DNA of 64,000 nt from Pelistega europaea (GTDB lineage: Bacteria; Pseudomonadota; Gammaproteobacteria; Burkholderiales; Burkholderiaceae_B). This document shows positions 37,666-47,643 of this stretch, one piece after another. The first letter of the stretch is position 1. Each line of letters begins with the position of its first letter. Location: NCBI RefSeq assembly GCF_013133775.1, contig NZ_JABGBO010000003.1, positions 1 to 64,000 of the forward strand, given 5' to 3'. A program made the position numbers and the translations under genes. The notes beneath the pieces were generated by a model that did not search any database, was not told where the DNA came from, and saw only the letters and a program-made list of their open reading frames with translations.

Positions 37666-37962
37666 ATGGACTTTCTTCGACAATTATTCCGCGGTGCAAT
37701 GGTATTACTTTTTACCCTTGTCGGACTTGGTATGGCTTTCGCTTTGCTAGTGGTCGGTGTCGTATCACTAGGCATTATGTATCTTGTCTATCTTATTCGT
37801 GGTCAAAAATTCTCTGCTACAGAATATTGGCAGCAATCTCGTGCCCGAGCAAAACAAACCAGCTCTCAATTTAGCGGGCGTTTTCGTCAACCTAGCTATA
37901 GCCGCCGTCCTGCTCAGGATGTCAGTGATGCTGAGGTGAGAGAAATTAAACACGATACGTAG
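37666..37962 (+). CDS. Small hypothetical membrane protein
   Basis: The 98-residue product has one long or two closely spaced hydrophobic segments (residues 10-43: RGAMVLLFTLVGLGMAFALL and on) followed by a basic, Ser/Arg-rich cytoplasmic tail with RQPSYSRRP. TTGGAG precedes the ATG. The composition is typical of a real small inner-membrane protein, but I recognise no family. It lies between apbC and metG on the metG strand, with 194 AT-rich bases before metG. Confidence 0.7.
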   Translation: MDFLRQLFRGAMVLLFTLVGLGMAFALLVVGVVSLGIMYLVYLIRGQKFSATEYWQQSRARAKQTSSQFSGRFRQPSYSRRPAQDVSDAEVREIKHDT

Positions 37963-38156
37963 GCTGTATCACTATTGAAGATATTTAATCTGCATATGTT
38001 TATCTGATGAGCTGTGCTATTTTACTATTTTCGTCTGAAACAAACCTATTTTTAAATAAATAACCCCTCATTTATCGAGAACGGAATCTTTTAATTTAAA
38101 AATTTCGCTTTTGGTTTAAAATCTTATTTTTCTTATTTTTTTAAAGTAATTACACA

Positions 38157-40229
38157 ATGACACGCACTATTTTTGTAACAACAGCACTTCCTTATGCCAA
38201 CGGTTCATTCCATATTGGTCATATTATGGAATATATTCAAGCCGATATTTGGGTGCGTGCGATGCGTATGTCAGGTCATACCGTACACTTTGTAGGGGCT
38301 GATGATGCGCATGGCGCCCCTATTATGCTTAAAGCTGAAAAAGAAGGCATTACTCCAGAGGAACTTGTTCGTCGTATTGCCAACGAACGTCCTATCTATC
38401 TAAATGGTTTTCATATCAAGTTTGACCACTGGCACTGTACTCATAGCCCAGAAAATGAAGCATTATCTGGTGATATTTACCTTGCATTAAAGAAAAATAA
38501 CTTGATTAGTAAGCGTACAATTGAACAATTCTATGACCCTGTTAAGGGTATGTTCTTGCCTGATCGCTACATTAAAGGTGAATGTCCTAAATGTCATGCC
38601 AAGGATCAATATGGAGACTCTTGCGAAGTATGTAGTGCCGTTTATGCACCAACAGAGTTAATTAACCCTTACTCAACCTTGAGTAATGCAACTCCAGTAT
38701 TAAAAACCTCTGAGCACTTTTTCTTTAATCTTTCTGATCCTCGCTGTGTACAGTTTTTACACGAGTGGACACAAGGTTCTAGCAAATTTGGATATAAACA
38801 TCTCCAAAATGAAGTCCTTGGTAAAACTAAAGAGTGGCTTGGCGAAAGCATCGAAAATAACAACCTCAATGACTGGGATATTTCTCGTGATGCCCCTTAT
38901 TTTGGTATTGAGATTCCTGGAGAGCCAGGTAAGTATTTCTATGTATGGTTAGATGCTCCAGTAGGTTATCTAGCCTCACTCAAAGCCTATTGTGATAAAA
39001 AAGGCATAGATTTCAATGCATTATTAGATCCGGAAGGTGATACCGAGCAAATTCACTTTATTGGCAAAGACATTACCTACTTCCACGCCCTTTTCTGGCC
39101 TGCTATGTTGAAGTTCTCTGGACGTAAAACACCAGACCAACTAAATGCACATGGCTTTATCACTGTCAGTGGTGAGAAAATGTCTAAGAGCCGTGGCACA
39201 GGTATTTCCCCTCTACGCTACCTAGAGTTGGGCATGAACCCTGAGTGGATGCGTTATTACATTGCCGCCAAACTCAATGCTAAGGTTGAGGATGTTGATT
39301 TCAATCCCGAAGATTTTATTGCACGTGTTAACGCAGACCTTATCGGCAAGTACATCAACATTGCCAGTCGTGCAGCTAATTTCATCAGCCGCCATTTTGA
39401 GGGGAAATTGGCCTACTCTGGTAGCACGGATGAAATGTTGACTGAGATTAGTACACTTGTTGATAGCGTAAGTAAGGATTTAGAAGCCCGTGAATATAGT
39501 CGTGCCATTCGTACATTGATGGCATATGCAGACACAGTCAACCAAGCATTTGACCAAGCTGCTCCTTGGGTTCTTGCCAAGGGTATTAGCACAGCAAGTG
39601 AAGACACCAAAGCTCAATTACAAGACATCTGCTCACGTGCAATTGCCGGATTTAAAGCCTTATCTGTGGTACTCAGTCCTGTATTGCCTGCATTAGCAGA
39701 ACGCATTGCATCAGAGTTGTTTGGCATTAACCGTACCTTTGTGTGGGGCGATGCAATGGATCTACCGCAAACTATTGCTCCATTTAAACACCTTATGCAG
39801 CGTGTAGACGCCACACAGGTGGACGCATTACTAGAACCTCCAGCTCCAGCAGTAGAAACCCCAAAACCAGGGGGAGAAGAAATTGCAGAAACCATCAAGA
39901 TTGATGATTTTGCCAAGATTGACCTGCGTATTGCCAAGATTGTTGAGTGCAATCATGTGGAGGGTTCTGATAAGCTCTTGCAACTAACTTTAGATGTAGG
40001 GGAAGGTCACTACCGCAATGTATTCTCTGGTATTAAATCAATGTATAAACCAGAGGATTTAGTAGGCAAGCTAACTGTTATGGTAGCTAACCTTGCTCCT
40101 CGCAAGATGAAGTTTGGTATTTCTGAAGGGATGGTATTAGCAGCCAGCCACGCCGACGAAAAAGCTAATCCTGGCATCTACGTACTAGAACCATTCCCTG
40201 GTGCTCAGCCGGGTATGCGTGTTCGCTAG
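38157..40229 (+). CDS. metG: Methionyl-tRNA synthetase
   Basis: The 690-residue enzyme has class I motifs FHIGH (18-22) and KMSKS (near 341), zinc-knuckle cysteines [17 protein letters not shown], and a C-terminal EMAP/Trbp111-type tRNA-binding domain ([25 protein letters not shown]) behind a proline-rich linker. This is the full-length proteobacterial form. It charges tRNA-Met and initiator tRNA. trmB follows after 15 bases, so the two probably share a transcript. Confidence 0.98.
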   Translation: MTRTIFVTTALPYANGSFHIGHIMEYIQADIWVRAMRMSGHTVHFVGADDAHGAPIMLKAEKEGITPEELVRRIANERPIYLNGFHIKFDHWHCTHSPENEALSGDIYLALKKNNLISKRTIEQFYDPVKGMFLPDRYIKGECPKCHAKDQYGDSCEVCSAVYAPTELINPYSTLSNATPVLKTSEHFFFNLSDPRCVQFLHEWTQGSSKFGYKHLQNEVLGKTKEWLGESIENNNLNDWDISRDAPYFGIEIPGEPGKYFYVWLDAPVGYLASLKAYCDKKGIDFNALLDPEGDTEQIHFIGKDITYFHALFWPAMLKFSGRKTPDQLNAHGFITVSGEKMSKSRGTGISPLRYLELGMNPEWMRYYIAAKLNAKVEDVDFNPEDFIARVNADLIGKYINIASRAANFISRHFEGKLAYSGSTDEMLTEISTLVDSVSKDLEAREYSRAIRTLMAYADTVNQAFDQAAPWVLAKGISTASEDTKAQLQDICSRAIAGFKALSVVLSPVLPALAERIASELFGINRTFVWGDAMDLPQTIAPFKHLMQRVDATQVDALLEPPAPAVETPKPGGEEIAETIKIDDFAKIDLRIAKIVECNHVEGSDKLLQLTLDVGEGHYRNVFSGIKSMYKPEDLVGKLTVMVANLAPRKMKFGISEGMVLAASHADEKANPGIYVLEPFPGAQPGMRVR

Positions 40230-40244
40230 TTAGGTAGAGGTGAT

Positions 40245-41048
40245 ATGAACACACACACTATCGAAGAGCAAGGCGGTACATCAGCTACCGCCACCAAAGA
40301 ACAACAAATCCTTGCGGACACATCGAACTCTTCTTCAGATAAGGGGCAAGCCACCCTATCTACTAAAGAGGATTCTCACCCTCGTTTTGGGCATATCCGT
40401 AGTTTTGTCCACCGTCGTTCACATATTACACAAGGACAGCAACATGCGATTGATAGGCTAGCCCCAAAATGGACTATTCCCTATCAAGATCAGCTGCTAG
40501 ATTTTGCTACTGTCTTTGGACGTCATGCCCCAACCATTTTAGAAATAGGTTTTGGTATGGGAGAGACAACGGAGAAGATTGCTCAAACACGTACTGGTGA
40601 TAACTTCCTTGGTGTTGAGGTATTTCCTGCTGGGGTAGGTTCTATGCTCAATCGCATCGAAGCCTCCAACTTGCATAATGTACGTATCATTCAACATGAT
40701 GCTGTTGATGTAGTTAATCACATGATTCCCCCAGAAAGTCTAGATGGGATTCATATTTATTTCCCCGACCCTTGGCCTAAGAAACGTCACCATAAGCGTC
40801 GCCTAATTCAAGGACCTTTTGTTCATTTGCTAGCACAACGCTTAAAATCTGGTGGCTATATTCATTGTGCCACTGACTGGGAGAACTATGCAGAACAGAT
40901 GCTAGAAGTACTAAGTAACGAGCCTTTGTTATGCAATACCGCTGATGGTTTTGCTCCTAAACCAGACTACCGTCCACAGACAAAATTTGAAACTAGAGGT
41001 TTTAGACTAGGTCATAGTTCTTGGGATGTAGTATTTAAAAAAATCTAA
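40245..41048 (+). CDS. trmB: tRNA (guanine-N7-)-methyltransferase
   Basis: The 267-residue protein has the TrmB SAM-binding motif [14 protein letters not shown], the acidic [12 protein letters not shown] segment and the signature [18 protein letters not shown], with the C-terminal TKFETRG. It methylates G46 in the tRNA variable loop. The first 45 residues are a low-complexity, Ser/Thr/Glu-rich extension before the conserved IRSFVHRR; that is longer than in E. coli. A downstream start cannot be excluded, but AGAGGTG precedes this ATG. Confidence 0.95.
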   Translation: MNTHTIEEQGGTSATATKEQQILADTSNSSSDKGQATLSTKEDSHPRFGHIRSFVHRRSHITQGQQHAIDRLAPKWTIPYQDQLLDFATVFGRHAPTILEIGFGMGETTEKIAQTRTGDNFLGVEVFPAGVGSMLNRIEASNLHNVRIIQHDAVDVVNHMIPPESLDGIHIYFPDPWPKKRHHKRRLIQGPFVHLLAQRLKSGGYIHCATDWENYAEQMLEVLSNEPLLCNTADGFAPKPDYRPQTKFETRGFRLGHSSWDVVFKKI

Positions 41049-41084
41049 TACTTACCAAGCTGTTACGCTAATCAATCAAATATC

Positions 41085-42026
41085 ATGCTATATCCCGCTA
41101 TTACCCCTTATAGAACTGGTTTTTTAGATACACAAGATGGACACTTAGTCTATTGGGAGCTTTGTGGCAACCCTAATGGCAAACCCGTGATATTTTTGCA
41201 TGGTGGTCCTGGTGCTGGATGCTCAGACAATCATCGCCGTTTATTCAACCCTGAAAAATACCATATCATGTTATTTGATCAACGTGGTTGTGGTCGGTCA
41301 TTGCCTAAAGCATCTCTAGAAAATAATACAACATGGCATTTGGTCAGCGATATTGAACGCTTACGTCAAGAAGTGCTTGGTGTGGAAAAAGTCATGATTT
41401 TTGGAGGTTCTTGGGGATCTACACTAGCTTTAGCATATGCAGAAACACACCCTAACCATGTCAGCGAACTAATTTTGCGTGGCATTTTTATGTGTCGCCA
41501 AGAAGAAATCCGTTGGTTTTACCAAGAGGGGGCTTCGTTTGTATATCCTGATTACTGGGAAGACTATGTTCGCCCTATTCCAGAAGCAGAGCGTTATGAT
41601 ATGCTATCTGCCTTTCATCGTCGCCTTACTGGCAACAATGAGGAAGAAAAGCTAGCTGCTGCCACAGCATGGGGACTATGGGAAGGCCGAGGCATTACTC
41701 TATTGCCAGACCCAGAGACAGCAAACCACTTCTCTGCAGATGGTTTTGCAGTCGCTTTTGCTCGTATCGAAAATCATTATTTTATGCATAATGGTTTTTT
41801 TGAAGACGAGCAACTACTTCGTAATGCCTATAAAATCCGACATATCCCTACTGTTATCGTACAGGGGCGCTATGATATGTGTACCCCAATGAAAACCGCA
41901 TGGGATTTACATAAAGCCTTGCCCGATGCAAAATTCGTCCTTATCAATGATGCTGGACATGCTTATAGCGAACCAGGTATTCTTAAAGCACTAATTGAGG
42001 CGACAGATAAGGCTGTAGAAGAGTAA
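41085..42026 (+). CDS. pip: Proline iminopeptidase (alpha/beta hydrolase)
   Basis: The 313-residue protein has the family oxyanion region HGGPGAGC, the nucleophile elbow GGSWGS (S109), the acid in GRYDMCTP and the catalytic His in GHAYSEPG. It removes N-terminal proline from peptides. Length equals the proteobacterial Pip group. It follows trmB by 36 bases and converges on htpG, with a long stem-loop between. Confidence 0.92.
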   Translation: MLYPAITPYRTGFLDTQDGHLVYWELCGNPNGKPVIFLHGGPGAGCSDNHRRLFNPEKYHIMLFDQRGCGRSLPKASLENNTTWHLVSDIERLRQEVLGVEKVMIFGGSWGSTLALAYAETHPNHVSELILRGIFMCRQEEIRWFYQEGASFVYPDYWEDYVRPIPEAERYDMLSAFHRRLTGNNEEEKLAAATAWGLWEGRGITLLPDPETANHFSADGFAVAFARIENHYFMHNGFFEDEQLLRNAYKIRHIPTVIVQGRYDMCTPMKTAWDLHKALPDAKFVLINDAGHAYSEPGILKALIEATDKAVEE

Positions 42027-42066
42027 AAAAGGTAAGCCTGTCTCATCCTCTTATCTATATGGAAAA

Positions 42067-42116
42067 TACAACAATGGCTGAGAAAATCTTAACCATGTTC
42101 TCAGCCACTAGTTGTA
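42067..42116. terminator. Bidirectional stem-loop between pip and htpG
   Basis: TGGCTGAGAA (42075-42084) pairs with TTCTCAGCCA (42098-42107), and the outer arms TACAAC (42067-42072) and GTTGTA (42111-42116) extend the stem past a small internal loop. It lies between convergent genes. There is no strong U-tract on either side, so it may act mainly as an mRNA 3' end stabiliser. Confidence 0.6.
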
Positions 42117-42144
42117 CTACATTAAACCCAAGAATAATCTTGAT

Positions 42145-44031
42145 TTATTTCACTAATAAACGATTAAGCCTTTTCACAAACTCCGCTGAATCAGCAAGCT
42201 GTGCTCCTTCAAGCAACATCGCTTGATCAAACAAAACCTCTGCTAAATCACTGAAATCCTCACCCTCTACCTCTTTGAGTTTCTTCACTAAAGCATGGTC
42301 TGGATTAATCTCAAAAATAGGTTTCATATCAGGCACTTCTTGCCCTGCTGATTTCAGCATACGTAAGAGATGTGGGCTAAGTTCATTTTGACCTACCACC
42401 ACGCAAGAAGGAGAATCTACCAAGCGTGCAGTAACACGAACCTCTTTCACCTTGTCTTTGAGAGCCTCTTGTAAACGCTCCACAAGCGGTTTAAATTCTT
42501 GTGCTACTTCTTCTTGGTGCTGCTTCTCTGCCTCATCACTAAGTTTCTCAAGATCCAAACCTCCCTTAGAGACAGACACTAGTTGTTTACCATCAAACTC
42601 GCGGAAATAAGTAAGCATCCACTCATCCACTCTGTCAGAAAGCAACAAGACCTCAATGCCTTTTTGACGGAAAATTTCAAGATGAGGACTACTTTTTGCA
42701 TTAGCAAAATTTTCTGCAACAACATAGTAAATCTTATCTTGCCCCTCTTTCATGCGAGACACATAGTCATCCAAAGAAACCGTTTGTGCAGGTTGATTAT
42801 CATGAGTAGAGGCAAAACGCACTAATTTAGCAATACGTTGCTGATTCGCCTGATCCTCTCCTAAGCCTTCTTTTAATACCTGACCAAACTCCGACCAAAA
42901 TGTCACATAATCCTCAGGACGATTGTCTGCTAAATCCTCTAACATACTAAGTACGCGTTTAGCTGACCCATCGCGGATTAATTTCACATCTCGGCTTTCT
43001 TGCAAAATTTCACGCGATACATTTAATGGCAAGTCGGATGAATCAATTACTCCTCGCACAAACCGCAGATAAGAAGGCAATAACTGTTCGGCATCATCCA
43101 TAATAAAAACTCGTTTGACATATAGTTTTACACCGCGTTTTGCATCTCGGTCATATAAATCAAACGGAGCATGTTTAGGGATATACAATAATTGAGTATA
43201 CTCTGTACGCCCCTCTACACGGTGATGTGCCCAACATAAAGGCTCATCATAATCATGGCTGATATGTGAGTAAAATGCCTTATATTGTTCATCACTAATC
43301 TCGGATTTAGGCCGTGTCCAGAGAGCATTTGCTTGGTTGATATTTTCCCATTCACCGGTCTTTTTACTTTCACTTTTCTCAGCATCGTACTCTTCTTTCT
43401 CCATTTGGATAGGAATAGAAATATGATCTGAATAACGTCGCAATACATCACGTAACACCCAGTTGTTTAAGAAACGCTCTCCTTCCTCATTCACATAAAG
43501 TGTAATTGTGGTACCACGAGATGCTTTCTCAACTGATTCAATCGTGAATTCACCTTGCCCCTCTGACACCCAATGTACTGCCTCATTGGCTGCTACACCC
43601 GCTTTGCGAGTAAGAACTTCCACTTTATGAGCAACAATAAAAGCAGAATAGAATCCCACACCAAACTGACCAATAAGTTGGGCATCTTTTTGTTGATCTC
43701 CTGTCAACGAAGCAAAAAACTCTTTGGTACCTGAACGAGCAATTGTACCCAGGTTTGCAATCACTTCATCATGCGTCATACCGATACCGTTATCGTCAAT
43801 CGTAATAGTCTTCTTGGTCTCATCAAAACTAATACGAATACGCAAATCGCTATCTTCTGCTAATAATTCTGGACGATTAATCGCCTCAAAACGCAATTTA
43901 TCACAAGCATCTGATGCATTAGAAACCAACTCGCGCAAGAAAATCTCTTTGTTAGAATAGAGGGAGTGAATCATCAACTGAAGTAATTGCTTAACCTCAG
44001 TTTGAAATCCCATCGTTTGTGCATTAGACAT
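42145..44031 (-). CDS. htpG: Hsp90-family molecular chaperone HtpG
   Basis: I place the start at the ATG at 44031 ([20 protein letters not shown]), giving 628 residues, because GGAGG lies upstream at good spacing and it matches other HtpG proteins; a frame extension to 44088 would cover the promoter. The N-terminal GHKL ATPase has [17 protein letters not shown] and [11 protein letters not shown]; the middle domain has the catalytic-loop arginine region [10 protein letters not shown]. It is a dimeric cytosolic chaperone induced by heat shock, consistent with the sigma-32-type promoter upstream. Confidence 0.97.
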   Translation of the reverse strand: MSNAQTMGFQTEVKQLLQLMIHSLYSNKEIFLRELVSNASDACDKLRFEAINRPELLAEDSDLRIRISFDETKKTITIDDNGIGMTHDEVIANLGTIARSGTKEFFASLTGDQQKDAQLIGQFGVGFYSAFIVAHKVEVLTRKAGVAANEAVHWVSEGQGEFTIESVEKASRGTTITLYVNEEGERFLNNWVLRDVLRRYSDHISIPIQMEKEEYDAEKSESKKTGEWENINQANALWTRPKSEISDEQYKAFYSHISHDYDEPLCWAHHRVEGRTEYTQLLYIPKHAPFDLYDRDAKRGVKLYVKRVFIMDDAEQLLPSYLRFVRGVIDSSDLPLNVSREILQESRDVKLIRDGSAKRVLSMLEDLADNRPEDYVTFWSEFGQVLKEGLGEDQANQQRIAKLVRFASTHDNQPAQTVSLDDYVSRMKEGQDKIYYVVAENFANAKSSPHLEIFRQKGIEVLLLSDRVDEWMLTYFREFDGKQLVSVSKGGLDLEKLSDEAEKQHQEEVAQEFKPLVERLQEALKDKVKEVRVTARLVDSPSCVVVGQNELSPHLLRMLKSAGQEVPDMKPIFEINPDHALVKKLKEVEGEDFSDLAEVLFDQAMLLEGAQLADSAEFVKRLNRLLVK

Positions 44032-44060
44032 ATAAATCCTCCAAAAATAATTTGCTTGGC

Positions 44061-44089
44061 AGATGGGGATGAAAAGAGTTTTTTTCAAG
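44061..44089 (-). promoter_or_regulatory. Heat-shock (sigma-32 type) promoter of htpG
   Basis: On the minus strand CTTGAAA (44089-44083) is followed after 14 bases by CCCCATCT (44068-44061). This equals the E. coli sigma-32 consensus CTTGAAA, 11-16 bases, CCCCATnT. It lies 30 bases upstream of the htpG ATG, which places transcription start near 44053. Confidence 0.85.
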
Positions 44090-44284
44090 ACAGTATGAAA
44101 AAGAAAATATTATTAAAAGATTTAGTTTAAAAACATAAAGGAAGTCCAACAGCTACTTTAAAAGTAAACAAACAAAACCTATTTGACCTGATAAAACGCA
44201 CCACCAACTCAGAAATAATTTAGGCAATAAAACAACAAATCTATAAAAAACTGACCTTCTTCTTAATAATTTTTTGCCCCCATA

Positions 44285-44313
44285 GTGACAAGAAAGTAAA
44301 AGTTCGATAAAAT
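44285..44313 (+). promoter_or_regulatory. Probable promoter of tRNA-Leu
   Basis: GTGACA (44285-44290) and TAAAAT (44308-44313) are separated by exactly 17 bases, which predicts a start near 44320, about 34 bases before the mature tRNA. The rest of 44090-44284 is AT-rich with no gene. Confidence 0.55.
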
Positions 44314-44353
44314 AGCAACCCTATCAGTTGATTACACTGCAATCTATCAATGA

Positions 44354-44438
44354 GCCCGGGTGGTGAAATTGGTAGACGCAGGGGACTCAAAATCCCCCGC
44401 CGCAAGGCGTGCCGGTTCGATTCCGGCCCCGGGCACCA
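44354..44438 (+). tRNA. tRNA-Leu (anticodon CAA)
   Basis: The 85-base sequence folds as a class II tRNA. The acceptor stem is GCCCGGG with CCCGGGC, followed by an encoded ACCA end. The D-loop contains TTGGTAGACGC, the anticodon arm is GGGGA-CTCAAAA-TCCCC with anticodon CAA, the long variable arm is CGCCGCAAGGCG, and the T-arm contains GGTTCGATTCC. It reads UUG codons. All stems pair well. Confidence 0.97.
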
Positions 44439-44536
44439 CAAACTCATTGATTGCATCAATACAGTCAAAGGTTGCAGATAAACAGAATTCCTATTCAGGA
44501 AAAAATACTCCCCCTCCTCAGAATACTCTAAGCAAT

Positions 44537-44639
44537 ATTCAAGATTTTTTACTTCAAAAAATTATTTGATTATTTCAAAGTGTGCTTCTTTTGTGGCAAT
44601 AACACATTCAAGATTTTTTACTCCAAAAAATTATTTGAC
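44537..44639. repeat. Pair of 34-base direct repeats downstream of tRNA-Leu
   Basis: Bases 44537-44570 and 44606-44639 are the same 34-base sequence (ATTCAAGATTTTTTACT ... AAAAAATTATTTGA) except for two positions, at a period of 69 bases. They could be a local slip duplication, or traces of integration beside the tRNA gene, but they do not match the tRNA 3' end. The rest of 44439-44945 holds no gene that I can support. Confidence 0.75.
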
Positions 44640-44945
44640 TCCCCTAAAAACATCACCATATACGAGCTTTTAAACAAGCCGCTCACACCTTGTGCAGAAT
44701 GCACCAAGAAAATTCATTAATGATTTTTCTGCTTTTAAAAAGCAACACCCTTCCCATCTGAATTATAAAAAAGTGCAACACTAGTCCCCATCCCCATCTT
44801 CACACAATTCCTAGCCTATTCACTCATTAGCAATTCTCCTACCTCTCTTTTATTTACAAAAAGACATAATTATACTTTTTATTATCTCTAATTCATTTCA
44901 TCATTTACGTGTCGTACCTGTTTCATATTATTGTGAGGAGTTTTT

Positions 44946-45896
44946 ATGAAAATATCTATTATTGGGGTTGGTGCAGTAGGTGTGGGTATTTGTCAAAACC
45001 TTCTTAATTTAGGAAACTGTCGAGAAATTGTACTAGTGGATTTAAATAAAGATCGTAGCGAAGGAGAAGCCCTTGATTTTAGCCACACTAGTGCCTTATC
45101 GTATGCTAAAAACACCCGAGTCTATTCAGGTAATTATGAAGATACTGCACAAAGTGATGTCATTGTGATTACTGCTGGTGCCCAAATAAAAGTAGGGCAA
45201 AATCGTTTAGATTTAGCACAAATCAACTCCCCTATTGCTGTTGATATTGCCAAAAAACTATGGGAATATGCACCCAATGCAATTCTTGTTATCGTGACTA
45301 ATCCATGCGATATTTTGACACATTTTATTATCGCTAACACCCCATACTCTCCTAATCAAGTGATCAGTGCTGGTTGTGTCATTGACTCTGCTCGCCTAAT
45401 GAAAATCATTTCCCAATACGTTAATGTAGATCCCAAAAATGTTTTTGGTATGGTGTGGGGAGAACATGGCTCTGGCAGTGTTATCCCATGGGGATTGGTA
45501 CAGGTCGCAGGACAATCACTAGATGATTATTGTCGTAGCAATGGATTGCCGATTTTTGATAAAGCCCATTTACTAGAAGAGGTGAAACAGGCAGGGATTG
45601 ATATCTTTAATCGTAAACTCAATACCAACCATGGTATTGCCGCCAGTGTTTTCCGAATTATTCGCGCGATTACTGTTGATGAACACTCTGTTCTGCCTGT
45701 TGGCGTTCTCATGCGTGGCGAATATGGAATTCGCGATATTGTATTTAATGTCCCCACTGTTATTGCTCGCACAGGTATCGTACGCCAAATTCGTTATCAA
45801 TTACCTGATGAGGATATTGCAGCATTACAAAACACAGCCACTCATTTACGTCAAGTAGTTCAGCATGTCGTAGAAAATACAAAGCTATTAGGCTAA
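44946..45896 (+). CDS. ldh: L-lactate dehydrogenase family enzyme
   Basis: The 316-residue NAD-dependent enzyme has the Rossmann motif GVGAVGVGI (7-15), VLVDLN, the substrate loop ITAGAQIKVGQNR with glutamine at the position favouring lactate over malate, TNPCDILT, and the active-site histidine in WGEHGSGSVIPW. It interconverts pyruvate and L-lactate; a related 2-hydroxy acid specificity is possible. GTGAGGAG precedes the ATG. Its last nine bases overlap the end of convergent ampD. Confidence 0.9.
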   Translation: MKISIIGVGAVGVGICQNLLNLGNCREIVLVDLNKDRSEGEALDFSHTSALSYAKNTRVYSGNYEDTAQSDVIVITAGAQIKVGQNRLDLAQINSPIAVDIAKKLWEYAPNAILVIVTNPCDILTHFIIANTPYSPNQVISAGCVIDSARLMKIISQYVNVDPKNVFGMVWGEHGSGSVIPWGLVQVAGQSLDDYCRSNGLPIFDKAHLLEEVKQAGIDIFNRKLNTNHGIAASVFRIIRAITVDEHSVLPVGVLMRGEYGIRDIVFNVPTVIARTGIVRQIRYQLPDEDIAALQNTATHLRQVVQHVVENTKLLG

Positions 45897-46472
45897 AAGT
45901 AATGGCAGTGCTCGCCATCCCCACTGAGCCTCTACTCGATAACGATTCCAGTCAAAAAACGGCCCTGGATCTGTTTTACGAGTAGGGGCAATATGTTCAT
46001 GCCCTCTTACTGCACGCAAAGGATAACGGTTTTTTAACACCTGACTTAATGAAGCTAACTGTAGATACTGCTCATTAGTAAACGGCTCAAAATCACTACC
46101 CTCTAGCTCTATCCCAATAGAGAAGTCATTGCACATAGCCTGCCCTTCAAAACAGGAAACTCCGGCATGCCAAGCACGTTTATCCGTACTCACAAACTGT
46201 ATAATTTCACCATCTCTACGAATAAGAAAATGAGCTGAGACACGCAAGTGAACAATTTCTTTAAAAAAGGGATGATGCTCTACTTCCAAAGAGTTTGTAA
46301 ACAGTTGCTCAATATAAGGTCCCCCAAACTGCTGAGGTGGCAAGCTAATATTATGAATAACAAGTAATTTTGCTACCTGCCCCACTGGTCGTTCGTTAAA
46401 ATTAGGAGAAGGAATCTTACGCACCCCATTTTTCTCGACCAACCAACCATGTCTATCCAGACACAACGACAT
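45888..46472 (-). CDS. ampD: 1,6-anhydro-N-acetylmuramyl-L-alanine amidase AmpD
   Basis: The 194-residue protein starts with the AmpD pattern SPNFNERP and has zinc ligands in LLVIHNISLPP and at the C-terminus in RGHEHIAPTRKTDPGPFFDWNRY. It recycles cytosolic anhydromuropeptides and, where AmpR/AmpC occur, keeps beta-lactamase repressed. It lies one base from the next minus-strand gene. Confidence 0.95.
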   Translation of the reverse strand: MSLCLDRHGWLVEKNGVRKIPSPNFNERPVGQVAKLLVIHNISLPPQQFGGPYIEQLFTNSLEVEHHPFFKEIVHLRVSAHFLIRRDGEIIQFVSTDKRAWHAGVSCFEGQAMCNDFSIGIELEGSDFEPFTNEQYLQLASLSQVLKNRYPLRAVRGHEHIAPTRKTDPGPFFDWNRYRVEAQWGWRALPLLLA

Positions 46473-46473
46473 A

Positions 46474-46722
46474 TCAAGATATCCTCTTACCTAGACGCTC
46501 ATGTTCAGTACAGCACCAAACATGTCCTTGACGAATAATAGCCTCATTCTCAGGCAGGTACACCCCACAATGATCACATTGCACCATAGTGATAGTCTTA
46601 GCCGCTTGACCTTGTGGAGCACCCGTTCTTGAATACTTACGAGACTGTGAGGCTACTACTGACCGGTGGCGCAATAGATGAATAACACCCCACACTATCA
46701 AAACAAAAATCAGAAATTTCAT
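46474..46722 (-). CDS. Small membrane-anchored zinc-ribbon-like protein, PP0621 family
   Basis: The 82-residue protein has an N-terminal hydrophobic anchor (FLIFVLIVWGVIHLL) and a C-terminal MVQCDHCGVYLPENEAI ... HVWCCTEH cysteine/histidine cluster that could bind zinc. This plan matches the uncharacterised PP0621 family found next to ampD or ccsA-like genes in proteobacteria. It overlaps the upstream gene by four bases (ATGA), so it is translated with it. Confidence 0.8.
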   Translation of the reverse strand: MKFLIFVLIVWGVIHLLRHRSVVASQSRKYSRTGAPQGQAAKTITMVQCDHCGVYLPENEAIIRQGHVWCCTEHERLGKRIS

Positions 46723-47579
46723 GAGATGCTCTTATGTAAAACTTCTTCAAAAATAATACGTGTACCAGTATAAGCCAACATCAACAACGCAAACCCGCAT
46801 AATGTCCAACGCAATGCAATACGTCCTCGCCACCCCCACATCATACGCCCAAACAGCAAAGTCCCAAAAATCACCCAAGATAACAGGGTAAAAAAGGTCT
46901 TGTGGTCATTGGGCAGGATACGTCCTGTTAAATCCATTGAGACAAACATACCTGTCACAATGGAGACTGATAATAATGCAAAGCCTATCCAGATAATACG
47001 AAACAATAAACGCTCTTGTACTAATAAAGGGGGTTGAGCATCTAATACTCGCGATAACAAGCTTGGGGTCGTGCTAAAGTGCTGCGGTCGGTGCAGATAG
47101 TTATCTAGACTTGTCATAATAAGTGCCTGCAATGCCCCCAATGCAATCAAGCTATAGGCAAATAAAGAAGTCACTAGATGCACCATAAACAGCTTTGTAG
47201 GTACATTAATCGTTGTACTAAGCCCAGAGGTGGGAAACAATGCAGCAAGTACACAAATCACCACACCAATTGGCAATAACAATAGTTGAAAGCCATTAAT
47301 CTTCATAAAATGACTATCAAACCAATATACCATCACTCCCAGCCAAAGTGTAAATGACAGCCCCAAAGTCCAATTAATACGAATCTGCCCACTGGATAAC
47401 ATTCCCAAATGGATAGCAAATCCTTGAATAACAATCAAAATAAAGAAAATAATAGAGATAGGAATCGGGATGGTACGCTTATTGACTTCTTTTTGTTTTA
47501 ATAAAGCAAACCAAATTGAGGTGCCAAGTCCAAGATAGAACAACGCGGCTAAATAGTGCAATACAATATCGGTTGACAT
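46719..47579 (-). CDS. Cytochrome c assembly protein, CcsA/YpjD (HemX-like) family
   Basis: I place the start at the ATG at 47579 (MSTDIVLHYLAAL), giving 286 residues; a frame extension to 47816 would overlap ffh on the other strand and encodes no family sequence. The product has about eight membrane segments and the family's conserved histidine contexts (FMVHLVTSLFAYSLIALGALQAL and NDHKTFFTLLSWVIFG). Family members handle heme in c-type cytochrome maturation or related roles. It is divergent from ffh, as is common in Beta- and Gammaproteobacteria. Confidence 0.85.
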   Translation of the reverse strand: MSTDIVLHYLAALFYLGLGTSIWFALLKQKEVNKRTIPIPISIIFFILIVIQGFAIHLGMLSSGQIRINWTLGLSFTLWLGVMVYWFDSHFMKINGFQLLLLPIGVVICVLAALFPTSGLSTTINVPTKLFMVHLVTSLFAYSLIALGALQALIMTSLDNYLHRPQHFSTTPSLLSRVLDAQPPLLVQERLLFRIIWIGFALLSVSIVTGMFVSMDLTGRILPNDHKTFFTLLSWVIFGTLLFGRMMWGWRGRIALRWTLCGFALLMLAYTGTRIIFEEVLHKSIS

Positions 47580-47643
47580 AAAATTTAAAAGCCCAAAATA
47601 TACAGGGAATGATTTACAAGTATAACCCACTCTAGCAAAAAAT

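Noticed and set aside
44032..44088. 19-residue N-terminal extension of HtpG
   Set aside because: It would place the start upstream of the -10 box of the sigma-32-type promoter; the ATG at 44031 has a strong Shine-Dalgarno and family support.
44241..44468. Minus-strand frame crossing the tRNA-Leu gene (contains CPGPESNRHALRRG)
   Set aside because: This is the familiar spurious translation of a tRNA-Leu antisense strand; the tRNA itself explains the sequence. The plus-strand frame at 44360-44569 is rejected for the same reason.
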